DNA from: Gammaproteobacteria bacterium | GTDB lineage: Bacteria > Pseudomonadota > Gammaproteobacteria > Arenicellales > Poriferihabitantaceae | Direction: 5' to 3' | Assembly: GCA_024679435.1 (NCBI GenBank) | Contig: JAIBDK010000157.1 | Location: 1 to 5,937, forward strand | DNA length: 5,937 nucleotides | Shown: piece after piece, positions 1-5,937 of the stretch | How the letters are laid out: each line of letters opens with the position of its first letter | How positions within the stretch are numbered: position 1 is the first letter of the stretch | Program-made: the position numbers and the translations under genes | Notes under the pieces: generated by a model | The model's input: the letters and a program-made list of their open reading frames with translations, nothing else | Database searches by the model: none | Told to the model about the DNA's origin: nothing

Positions 1-18
1 GCTGATTCCATTTTCAGT

Positions 19-1668
19 TTAGCCAACCTCATATTTTTCAAGATTCTTTTTAAGTAATTGCTTGTCTATTTTTCCAATCGGCAATCGCGGTAACGATTCA
101 ACAATTTCAAATTTTTTCGGCACTTTATAATTCGCCAGTCTCTTTTTACACCAATCAGATAATTCTAAATCTGTTACCTGCTGACCAGAAACAGGTTCCA
201 CAAACGCATAACCAACTTCATCATATAGGTCATGGCTTATTCCAAGAACCGCCGTCAACGCTACCGCGGGATGCTGCTCAATGGCGATTTCAATTTCCCG
301 TGGATAAATATTATAGCCCCCAGATTTATACATTTCCTTTAGGCGTCCCACCAGCTTCCAGTTTCCGTCTTCACAAAGTTCCGCCACATCACCCGTTTTG
401 AACCATCCATCTGCCGTGTATGCTTTCAGAGTCTCTTCAGGCTGATTGAAATAACCTTTCATCAACCACCTGCCTCTGGCCTGGATCTCTCCGCTTTGGC
501 CGACACCGGCCTCTTTATCTTCATCAGTAATCAGCCGCAGATTATAACGCGGTTCCGGCCGTCCAATAATATTGGCCATTGTTTCAGCAGTCGTATCTGC
601 ATCAGAATAGGTTACATAGCAGGTTAATTCGGTCATGCCATAAGCCGTCGCAAGGTTTGCATCAAGCTTGATGAGTTTTTCCACCAAATGCCGGGGCATG
701 GGGCCGCCTCCCCAGATAATATACTTCAATGAAGACAAGTCAGTATTGTTAAAATCCGGATGAGCCGCGACCATATGAAATTGAACCGGAGACTGTAGCC
801 AGAAAGTGATTTTTTCCTGTTCAATAATTCTTAACAGGTCACCAGGTTCAAATCGATCTTGAAACACCAGGCAGCCACCAGCGACAAGTGTACAGCTGGA
901 CATCATGCCTATATTCGCTATATGGTTGATGGGCATGTTCTGCAATACCCGCATGTCAGAATCGGGCCAGCGGCTCAATTCGATATGAGCACAGTAAACC
1001 AGACCAAAATGTGAATTCATCGCGCCTTTAGGTTTTCCGGTGGTGCCAGAGGTGAAAATTATCACGGCAGGATCATCTGCCTCGACAAGTTCTCTGGCCG
1101 AAACCAATCGATCCCAATCACAATTATTCGCAAAACCCAGAAACTGATCAAAACTGATTCCCACACCCCTGTGCGACATACTGCAGTCGCGCTTTAGAAC
1201 AGAATTCAGGATGACAATTTCTTCAATAAACTCGAATTCCTTTTTAAGAGATTCAAGCTCAGGTGAATAGATACGGTTTTCAATTTCCTCAAAAGCAAAA
1301 ATCAGTTTTGGTGCTGCCTGTTCGACCACATGGCGAAATTCCTCGAGCTGATAGCGTGGATGCAGACCCATCCATATTGCGCCAATATCTACCACCGCCA
1401 TCATCACAATTAGAAATTCCGGCCGAGGCGCTCCCAGAAACCCAATTCGGTCACCGCGTTCAACGCCGTAAGCAATTAATGCCCGAGACAACGTCTCCAC
1501 TGCAGAAGAAAAACTCTGATAATCAATTCTGCGCTCATTCCAGACCAGCGCCTCAGCATCAGGCTTTCTTTTTCCATGGGCATACAAATAGTCGCTGATT
1601 TTCTCAAACTCAGGAACAGGATTCGGAAGGGACGTCGACGCGCCGTATTTACTCATGGGTATAGTCAT
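19..1668 (-). CDS. AMP-forming acyl-CoA synthetase (ANL superfamily)
   Basis: This gene encodes a complete 549-residue cytoplasmic ligase that should activate a carboxylic acid through an acyl-adenylate to its CoA thioester. All diagnostic motifs are intact: the phosphate loop TSGTTGKPKG at residues 206-215, YGMTE at 343-347, TGD at 425-427, the hinge segment GRLKEMYKSGGYNIYP from 441, and the C-terminal PIGK motif with the adenylation lysine at K533. The length matches medium- and long-chain fatty acyl-CoA synthetases. The start is ATG at 1668; a second in-frame ATG lies four codons later at 1656, and neither has a strong Shine-Dalgarno sequence. The gene is divergent from a dioxygenase gene, which suggests that its product feeds CoA esters to the enzymes encoded there (inference). 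Acyl chain specificity cannot be read from the motifs; an aryl or branched-chain acid is as possible as a fatty acid. The family call is secure. Confidence 0.95.
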   Translation of the reverse strand: MTIPMSKYGASTSLPNPVPEFEKISDYLYAHGKRKPDAEALVWNERRIDYQSFSSAVETLSRALIAYGVERGDRIGFLGAPRPEFLIVMMAVVDIGAIWMGLHPRYQLEEFRHVVEQAAPKLIFAFEEIENRIYSPELESLKKEFEFIEEIVILNSVLKRDCSMSHRGVGISFDQFLGFANNCDWDRLVSARELVEADDPAVIIFTSGTTGKPKGAMNSHFGLVYCAHIELSRWPDSDMRVLQNMPINHIANIGMMSSCTLVAGGCLVFQDRFEPGDLLRIIEQEKITFWLQSPVQFHMVAAHPDFNNTDLSSLKYIIWGGGPMPRHLVEKLIKLDANLATAYGMTELTCYVTYSDADTTAETMANIIGRPEPRYNLRLITDEDKEAGVGQSGEIQARGRWLMKGYFNQPEETLKAYTADGWFKTGDVAELCEDGNWKLVGRLKEMYKSGGYNIYPREIEIAIEQHPAVALTAVLGISHDLYDEVGYAFVEPVSGQQVTDLELSDWCKKRLANYKVPKKFEIVESLPRLPIGKIDKQLLKKNLEKYEVG

Positions 1669-1818
1669 AACTGTTAATTTATCAAATCAGGGCCTCAGTC
1701 ACATTCCTGGCCATATCCCACCCAAGCCCCCTGGAAGCATTTAGTTAAAAATATTGAGAAATAGCTGGTTAGAAGTTAGAGTTAATTGTATAGAAAAAAT
1801 CCTTTAGTGAAAAACAGC
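1669..1818. promoter_or_regulatory. Divergent intergenic region
   Basis: This 150-base spacer separates the start codons of the acyl-CoA synthetase (leftward) and the dioxygenase (rightward), so promoters for both units should lie here. The half near the dioxygenase is AT-rich; the middle, about 1688-1738, is more GC-rich. I see a plausible rightward promoter, listed separately, but no convincing leftward -35/-10 pair. Two adjacent heptamers, GTTAGAA and GTTAGAG at 1768-1781, form a short direct repeat in the rightward promoter. No strong palindromic operator is evident and no coding potential was seen. Confidence 0.6.
1754..1782 (+). promoter_or_regulatory. Candidate sigma70-type promoter for the dioxygenase operon
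   Basis: TTGAGA at 1754-1759 matches five of six -35 consensus bases. After a 17-base spacer, TAGAGT at 1777-1782 matches four of six -10 bases. Transcription would begin near 1789, giving a leader of roughly 30 bases before the ATG at 1819. The promoter is predicted by eye only. The direct heptamer repeat at 1768-1781 overlaps the spacer and -10 box and could be a regulator contact or chance. Confidence 0.4.
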
Positions 1819-2604
1819 ATGATTAACGAGCAGAGTAGAACAGCATTTGAACGCGATGGCGCTGTGGTTATTCGTGGAATGTTTGACGACTGGGTCGAAC
1901 CCTTACGAAAGGGAATCGAAAAGAATATTGCAACCCCAGGGCCTTTTGTTCGAGACTACAACGAATCTGATGGCGGTCGGTTTTTCGGCGATTATTGCAA
2001 CTGGGATAGAATTCCAGAATATCGTGATTTTGTGTTTCATTCCCCCGCCGCGGGTCTCGCCAAAACCCTGATGGGCTCTAAAACCGCTCGACTGTTTCAC
2101 GAGCATGTCCTGGTAAAGGAAACACGAACAAAAATTCCGACACCATGGCATCATGATCAGCCTTATTATTGTGTGGACGGTGAACAGAATTGCAGTCTAT
2201 GGCTGGCTCTCGACCCTGTTCCCAGAGAAACAGCTCTGGAATTTGTTGCCGGGTCCCACAAAACGGGCAAATGGTACCGGCCGGAACGTTTTGATAAAAC
2301 ACCTCTGTACAAACAGGATTCTATGGAGACAATACCCGACATTACCGCCAACCGTGCTAACTACAATATCCTCAGCTGGGAAGTGGAACCTGGAGATATC
2401 ATCGCCTTTCACTTTTTGACTCTCCATGGATCTCCCGGAAATCAATCGGCACAAACCCGCCGAAGGGCATTTTCCAGTCGATGGGTGGGTGATGATGCAA
2501 CCTTTGCGGTTAGACAGGGTAAGACCTCACCTCCGTTTCCAGATTGCAAGTTAAATCACGGCGAACCACTGAGCTCAACCGAATTTCCTTTGATTATTGA
2601 TTAG
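1819..2604 (+). CDS. Phytanoyl-CoA dioxygenase (PhyH) family oxygenase
   Basis: The gene encodes a 261-residue soluble Fe(II)/2-oxoglutarate-dependent oxygenase, expected to hydroxylate its substrate while decarboxylating 2-oxoglutarate to succinate. The double-stranded beta-helix metal triad is visible: H111 and D113 in WHHDQPYY, and the distal H203 in LHGSPGN. R214, eleven residues after that histidine, matches the spacing of the 2-oxoglutarate-binding arginine in human PhyH (His264/Arg275). I chose the ATG at 1819 because the family typically begins just before the FERDGAVVIRG segment and because a candidate -10 box ends at 1782. An upstream in-frame TTG at 1786 would add 11 residues with no better ribosome-binding site. 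The gene lies 12 bases before the next one, probably in one transcript. The neighbouring CoA ligase and thioesterase domain suggest an acyl-CoA substrate, but the family also hydroxylates free small molecules, so the substrate is unknown. Confidence 0.9.
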   Translation: MINEQSRTAFERDGAVVIRGMFDDWVEPLRKGIEKNIATPGPFVRDYNESDGGRFFGDYCNWDRIPEYRDFVFHSPAAGLAKTLMGSKTARLFHEHVLVKETRTKIPTPWHHDQPYYCVDGEQNCSLWLALDPVPRETALEFVAGSHKTGKWYRPERFDKTPLYKQDSMETIPDITANRANYNILSWEVEPGDIIAFHFLTLHGSPGNQSAQTRRRAFSSRWVGDDATFAVRQGKTSPPFPDCKLNHGEPLSSTEFPLIID

Positions 2605-2610
2605 GGACGG
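2603..2610 (+). promoter_or_regulatory. Ribosome binding site supporting a TTG start
   Basis: AGGGACGG begins within the TAG stop codon of the dioxygenase gene and ends six bases before a TTG at 2617. It is the best Shine-Dalgarno-like sequence at any start in the window. It supports TTG as the initiation codon of the fusion gene and suggests translational coupling between the two genes. The next methionine in that frame lies about 100 codons downstream, beyond the hotdog catalytic residues. Confidence 0.6.
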
Positions 2611-2616
2611 TCAATC

Positions 2617-3612
2617 TTGAAACCTATCACTCCGGGTATTGAATACCGACAAACATTCTTTCCCAACAGCGAACAAACGGCAGCTTCAGCAGGAAATCAT
2701 GGGGTTGACGTGATTGCCACCACCGTTCTCATTCTGTTTTTTGAGGAGGCTTCGGACAATCTGGCCCGCCCGTACTATGAAGATGGAGAAATTACCGTTG
2801 GCACCCACGTTAATGTTGATCACCTTGCAGCGGCAAGCACTGGAGTGCCCATTCAGGTCACCGCTAAACTGATAAAGAAAAAAGGCCGCCGACTGGAATT
2901 TGCATTGGAAGCTTTTCAGCGCGACACGCTGCTTATGAACGGAGTCCATCATCGTGCATTAATGCCCCGGGACCGATTTAGCAACGATACCCTGACCAAA
3001 ACCGACGCCACCAATAAAAAAGATCTGGAATTCTGGTTCGACTTTCACAGTCCGTGGTGTTACTTCGCCAGCCATAGAATCGGTCAGATCGCTTCGGAGT
3101 TTGATCTGGAATTGATCTGGAAACCAATTCATCTAGCGAATTTAAGCGAAGCCGTTGGTGGCCGTAAACCACTTGATGCCAATAAAAACTTCGTTACCTG
3201 GTATGAGCAGGACATTTGTGATTATGCGGCGCTGTACGGGTTAAACTACGAACCTCACAGAGAGTATCCAAAGCGGCCATCAAGGGCCTTACGAGCCGCC
3301 ATAGCCGCTCAGGAAAAAGGACTGGCTGAACCCTTTGTTAAGCAGATCATGCAAGGATACTGGTCTGAACAAAAAGATATTTCTGACGTGCGCTGGGTCA
3401 GTTCGGTGGGCCGCCAAGTGGGCCTTAGCCGCACCGCCATTGAGGAAGCGATGACATCAGATTCCCACAAGGAAAAACTTAACAAAAACCTTGAATATGC
3501 TATCAAGCGAAAATTATTTGGTTTGCCAACCTTAGTGTTTAATGAAAAACTATATTGGGGGAATGACCGGATCGATCTTCTTGTTCAACACCTTAGGCAG
3601 GGTATTATCTAA
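2617..3612 (+). CDS. Fusion: FlK-type hotdog thioesterase + HCCA isomerase/DsbA-like domain
   Basis: This 331-residue soluble protein has two domains. Residues about 8-121 resemble hotdog thioesterases of the fluoroacetyl-CoA thioesterase (FlK) type. T35, E43 and H69, with G62, all sit exactly seven positions before FlK Thr42, Glu50, His76 and Gly69, so an acyl-CoA thioesterase role is likely. After a short polar linker (about 122-135), residues about 136-329 form a thioredoxin-fold domain with an alpha-helical insert, as in 2-hydroxychromene-2-carboxylate isomerase and kappa-class glutathione transferase. Its marks are DFHSPWCYFA (S145, C148), the cis-proline loop FGLPT (P304) and WGNDRID at 314-320. 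The domain has one active-site cysteine, so dithiol oxidoreductase chemistry is unlikely; glutathione-dependent isomerisation or transfer is the better guess. No signal peptide or membrane segment is seen. The start is TTG, supported by a good ribosome-binding site. The reading frame is open through the junction with no sign of a frameshift. Confidence 0.85.
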   Translation: MKPITPGIEYRQTFFPNSEQTAASAGNHGVDVIATTVLILFFEEASDNLARPYYEDGEITVGTHVNVDHLAAASTGVPIQVTAKLIKKKGRRLEFALEAFQRDTLLMNGVHHRALMPRDRFSNDTLTKTDATNKKDLEFWFDFHSPWCYFASHRIGQIASEFDLELIWKPIHLANLSEAVGGRKPLDANKNFVTWYEQDICDYAALYGLNYEPHREYPKRPSRALRAAIAAQEKGLAEPFVKQIMQGYWSEQKDISDVRWVSSVGRQVGLSRTAIEEAMTSDSHKEKLNKNLEYAIKRKLFGLPTLVFNEKLYWGNDRIDLLVQHLRQGII

Positions 3613-3702
3613 TCTGGTCAAATATTTCAACCGCGATGATAATGAATACGCCCGTATACTGAGCCAAATTTGAGTAGAAGCTGCAGCCAGTAACGTTTGA
3701 CC
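3613..3702. other. Convergent intergenic spacer
   Basis: This 90-base gap lies between the convergent ends of the fusion gene and the channel gene. It should contain termination signals for both, but no GC-rich hairpin followed by a T-run is visible on either strand. It contains two short palindromes, CAAATTTG at 3665-3672 and GCTGCAGC at 3680-3687, neither of clear meaning. No small gene is supported. Confidence 0.5.
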
Positions 3703-4146
3703 CTATTCCTTGTCGACTAAGAAATCCGCAATAGTACTTCGCAACACGGCCATCAAAAATGCGGTACTAATGCCAAACACCAGGATACCCGACATCGCTT
3801 CAAAACTGCCCAGTAATCGCCAGTCATTTTCCAGCACCAGGTCGCCGTAGCCCACTGTCGTTGCGGTTACCGTGGAGAAATACAAAGCAGATTCAAGGTC
3901 AGAAACCGCATCAAGCTGAAGAAATGTAATTGCCCAAAGCCATATTTCAGAGACATGCACACCTAATACGAATAACCCGGCAAACCCGACCAGATTGATC
4001 GCCCTCAAGAATTGATGAAGATGCAAGACGCGTTTTTCCAGTTTTTTTAGCATTACAACCATAAATATCAGCCAGACAACGTGATACATAACCGTTGCTG
4101 TAACCAGAATCGTTCCAATTAGTAATTGTTTTTCAAGATGGGACAT
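3703..4146 (-). CDS. Small potassium-channel-like membrane protein
   Basis: This 147-residue inner-membrane protein has three predicted hydrophobic helices, at about 8-33, 51-75 and 113-136. A pore helix and the potassium selectivity filter TTVGYGD (96-102) lie between the last two, as in the two-helix ion channel family (Ion_trans_2). The filter is complete, so selective K+ conduction is plausible. There is no RCK/TrkA or cyclic-nucleotide-binding domain; the protein ends 11 residues after the last helix, so no C-terminal gating domain exists in this chain. A basic stretch (KKLEKRVLHLHQ, 34-45) between the first two helices is probably cytoplasmic. The start is ATG at 4146, with only a weak ribosome-binding site. 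It follows the RND permease gene by 58 bases on the same strand and may be cotranscribed. Its stop lies 90 bases from the end of the convergent fusion gene. Confidence 0.85.
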   Translation of the reverse strand: MSHLEKQLLIGTILVTATVMYHVVWLIFMVVMLKKLEKRVLHLHQFLRAINLVGFAGLFVLGVHVSEIWLWAITFLQLDAVSDLESALYFSTVTATTVGYGDLVLENDWRLLGSFEAMSGILVFGISTAFLMAVLRSTIADFLVDKE

Positions 4147-4167
4147 ATCAATTAATTCAATGAATCA

Positions 4168-4206
4168 AGTGCTCGACACTGCCTGGAGCCAACATCCGTC
4201 AGCACT
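4168..4206 (-). other. Imperfect inverted repeat between permease and channel genes
   Basis: On the minus strand AGTGCTGAC (4206-4198) can pair with GTCGAGCACT (4177-4168), giving nine base pairs with one bulged base and a 20-base loop. It overlaps the last two bases of the permease stop codon. No T-run follows, so it is not a canonical intrinsic terminator. It could be an mRNA-stabilising or attenuating hairpin, or chance. Confidence 0.2.
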
Positions 4207-5937
4207 ATGTGAACTTCACGCGGAACAACAGGGAATACATAACGGGAATAAACAGCAAAGTAATCAGCGTTGCGAATAATAGCCCAAACATAATTGCGAC
4301 CGCCATGGTTTCAAACTGAGGGTCATGGCTTATCCATAACGGCAACATTCCGCCTATAGTGGTTGCGGTAGTTAACAGGATCGGTCGCAGTCGTTGTTTA
4401 CATGCCGTGATGACAGCATCTTTTTCCGCCAAACCGTTGTCCACAATTTCGATATTAATTCTATCCAGCAAAACAATCGCATTATTAATGACAATACCGG
4501 CAAGAGAAATGAGACCCAGAATGGTGTAAAAACCAAAGACAGTGTTGGTGATTAAAAGCCCATAAGTGACCCCGATCAACCCCAGTGGAATAGTCATGAA
4601 AATCATAATAGGCTTGCGGACATTATTAAACTGAGCCACCAGCAACAACAATATAATCATAGCCGCAAGAGGCAGTTTAGCCGCTATAGCTTCATTGGCG
4701 TCACCGGACGCTTCAGCTTCACCGCCAACTTCATAGTAATATCTGCGCGGCCAGTCCTTACTGTTTTCTGCCACCCAGGGCAATAATACGTTGCTTACCT
4801 GTGTGGCGGTTACTCCAGGCAAAAGTTTAGCCTGCACGGCGATGGACTTATCCCGATCTCGACGCTTAAGAATACCGGGCTGCCATACAACCTCTATCTC
4901 AGCGACCTGACTCAAAGGAACCGTTTGATCACTGCTCTGAGCATAGATCGTCATCCCTTCCAGTTTCTCGATATCCTGGCGATCCGAAGCCTGAGAGCGC
5001 ATGGTAATTGGAATCAGGGTATCGCCTTCCCGCAGTTGGGTAAGCTCTATTCCTGAGAGTCCGGAGTGCAGAGAAATTGCAATATCTTCATTTGTTACAC
5101 CGGCCCTTCTGGCCCGGTCAGGGTTGATATTTATAACCAGTTTCTTGGTTCTAAGACCCCAGTCATCATTAACCTCCATAACGCCTGAAATCCCGCTTAG
5201 CTTATCTTTGATGGGGTTAACTATGCGGTACAGGGTATCCAGCTCGGGGCCTGAAACCCGAATAACGATGGGATAGGGAATCGGAGCACCATTTTCCATT
5301 TTCTTCAATTGCACATCAAGATCAGGAAATTCTTTGCGTGTATAGTTCTGAATGCTCTCAACCACATCCGGGATCGCATGCTGGGTGGTGGTATTTAATA
5401 GCATACTGAACGCTGCCGGATTATTTGCGCCAGGGCTCAAAGCAAGGGTATATCGGGGGGCGGGCTGTCCGATCCATGAAGTAAATTTGACAACACCTTC
5501 AGCTTCCGGATCCGCAGCGGGGTCAACCGCCAGATTTTCTGTTATGAACCTGTCAACCAAACCGGAAATTTTTGCAGTCGTTTCAATTGCCGTTCCCCGG
5601 GGCATCTCCAGAGTACCATTAATAAACGGATCCTCTTTGGCCGGAATAAATACGTTTGGCACAAACTGCAGAGCCCAAATTGCACTATAAAATAGTCCGG
5701 CCACCAGTCCCAGCGTCACGATTCGATTTCGGACTGAAAACATCAAAAGAACATCATAAATACGAAACATAGCTGAATCGTAAGTCTGCGGCTCGCGATT
5801 CTCCTGTATTTTCATAAACGCAATAGTCAACAAAGGAATGAAGGTCATCGCAAGAAGCCAAGAGCTTAACAATGCAATAGTGACAACCTTGAAGATATCT
5901 GCCGTGTATTCACCCACTGATGACTCAGCAAGAAAAA
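4205..5937 (-). CDS. RND-family efflux permease, C-terminal half (5' end outside window)
   Basis: This is the C-terminal part (about 576 codons visible) of an inner-membrane proton-driven RND pump, whose full length is usually about 1,000-1,050 residues. The frame is open to the right edge, where FLAESSVGEYT matches the segment before a central RND helix, so the GTG at 5917 is internal and not a start. Counting residues from that GTG: a helix at 8-35, one at 66-87, periplasmic porter and docking sequence from about 88 to 412, then five C-terminal helices from about 415 to 565. The segment RLRPILLT (509-516) keeps the positions of AcrB Arg971 and Thr978; the position of AcrB Lys940 is Asn478 in GIVINNAI. 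It would work with a periplasmic adaptor and an outer-membrane channel, not seen here and perhaps encoded to the right. The substrate (drug, lipid or solvent, rather than metal) is unknown. The C-terminus is complete. Confidence 0.92.
   Translation of the reverse strand, partial: FLAESSVGEYTADIFKVVTIALLSSWLLAMTFIPLLTIAFMKIQENREPQTYDSAMFRIYDVLLMFSVRNRIVTLGLVAGLFYSAIWALQFVPNVFIPAKEDPFINGTLEMPRGTAIETTAKISGLVDRFITENLAVDPAADPEAEGVVKFTSWIGQPAPRYTLALSPGANNPAAFSMLLNTTTQHAIPDVVESIQNYTRKEFPDLDVQLKKMENGAPIPYPIVIRVSGPELDTLYRIVNPIKDKLSGISGVMEVNDDWGLRTKKLVININPDRARRAGVTNEDIAISLHSGLSGIELTQLREGDTLIPITMRSQASDRQDIEKLEGMTIYAQSSDQTVPLSQVAEIEVVWQPGILKRRDRDKSIAVQAKLLPGVTATQVSNVLLPWVAENSKDWPRRYYYEVGGEAEASGDANEAIAAKLPLAAMIILLLLVAQFNNVRKPIMIFMTIPLGLIGVTYGLLITNTVFGFYTILGLISLAGIVINNAIVLLDRINIEIVDNGLAEKDAVITACKQRLRPILLTTATTIGGMLPLWISHDPQFETMAVAIMFGLLFATLITLLFIPVMYSLLFRVKFT

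Noticed and set aside
1263..1598. 111-codon open frame on the plus strand
   Set aside because: It lies wholly antisense to the acyl-CoA synthetase, has a low-complexity-looking composition and no recognisable family; the synthetase motifs prove the minus-strand frame.
1669..1740. Leftward promoter for the acyl-CoA synthetase
   Set aside because: AT-rich hexamers such as GATAAA occur near the start codon, but no -35 element at acceptable spacing could be found by eye.
1847..2454. Several 60-88 codon open frames on both strands
   Set aside because: All overlap the dioxygenase coding sequence, whose iron and 2-oxoglutarate motifs fix the true frame.
3046..3612. Classical FrnE/DsbA dithiol oxidoreductase
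   Set aside because: The first cysteine of the expected CPWC is serine, and the C-terminal WGNDR motif fits HCCA isomerase-like proteins better; there is no signal peptide for periplasmic export.
3616..3702. Seven-base inverted repeat GGTCAAA / TTTGACC flanking the convergent spacer
   Set aside because: The arms are 73 bases apart, and a seven-base match in a spacer this size is not far from chance; no terminator features accompany it.
5352..5690. 112-codon plus-strand open frame, and a 91-codon one at 5001-5276
   Set aside because: Both are antisense to the RND permease periplasmic region, which is continuous and conserved in character; no independent start signal or domain.
5915..5917. 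GTG as the start of the RND permease gene
   Set aside because: The codons before it remain open to the window edge and encode FLAESS, the usual sequence before this point in RND pumps, so the gene begins outside the window.

Overview
The window looks like a chromosomal segment of a Gram-negative, probably marine-type gammaproteobacterium. The moderate GC (mid-to-upper 40s by eye), an RND inner-membrane pump and the mix of CoA-dependent catabolic genes point this way, but the assignment to a class is inference. I see no rRNA or tRNA genes, insertion sequences, CRISPR arrays or phage genes. Coding density is high, and the longest stretch without a gene is the 150-base divergent spacer at 1669-1818.

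Left part (1-3612) is a lipid or carboxylic-acid CoA module. An AMP-forming acyl-CoA synthetase lies on the minus strand (19-1668). A short divergent promoter region separates it from a tight plus-strand pair: a phytanoyl-CoA dioxygenase-family Fe(II)/2-oxoglutarate oxygenase (1819-2604), then, 12 bases later, a two-domain protein (2617-3612). That protein joins an FlK-type hotdog thioesterase domain to a 2-hydroxychromene-2-carboxylate isomerase / kappa-GST / DsbA-like thioredoxin-fold domain. The inferred logic is activation of an acid to its CoA thioester, oxygenation, then thioester cleavage plus a thiol- or glutathione-dependent step. The substrate cannot be read from the sequence.

Right part (3703-5937) is a minus-strand membrane pair, convergent with the module above. 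It holds the C-terminal half of an RND efflux permease, which runs off the right edge of the window, followed after 58 bases by a small three-helix potassium-channel-like protein with a complete TVGYGD filter. Nothing links the two halves functionally.

The most unusual element is the hotdog-isomerase fusion. Its hotdog domain keeps the spacing of the FlK catalytic Thr/Glu/His, and its thioredoxin domain has Ser-Pro-Trp-Cys where related FrnE/DsbA proteins have Cys-Pro-Trp-Cys. The families themselves are all known; I found no sign of a wholly new defence or mobile system.
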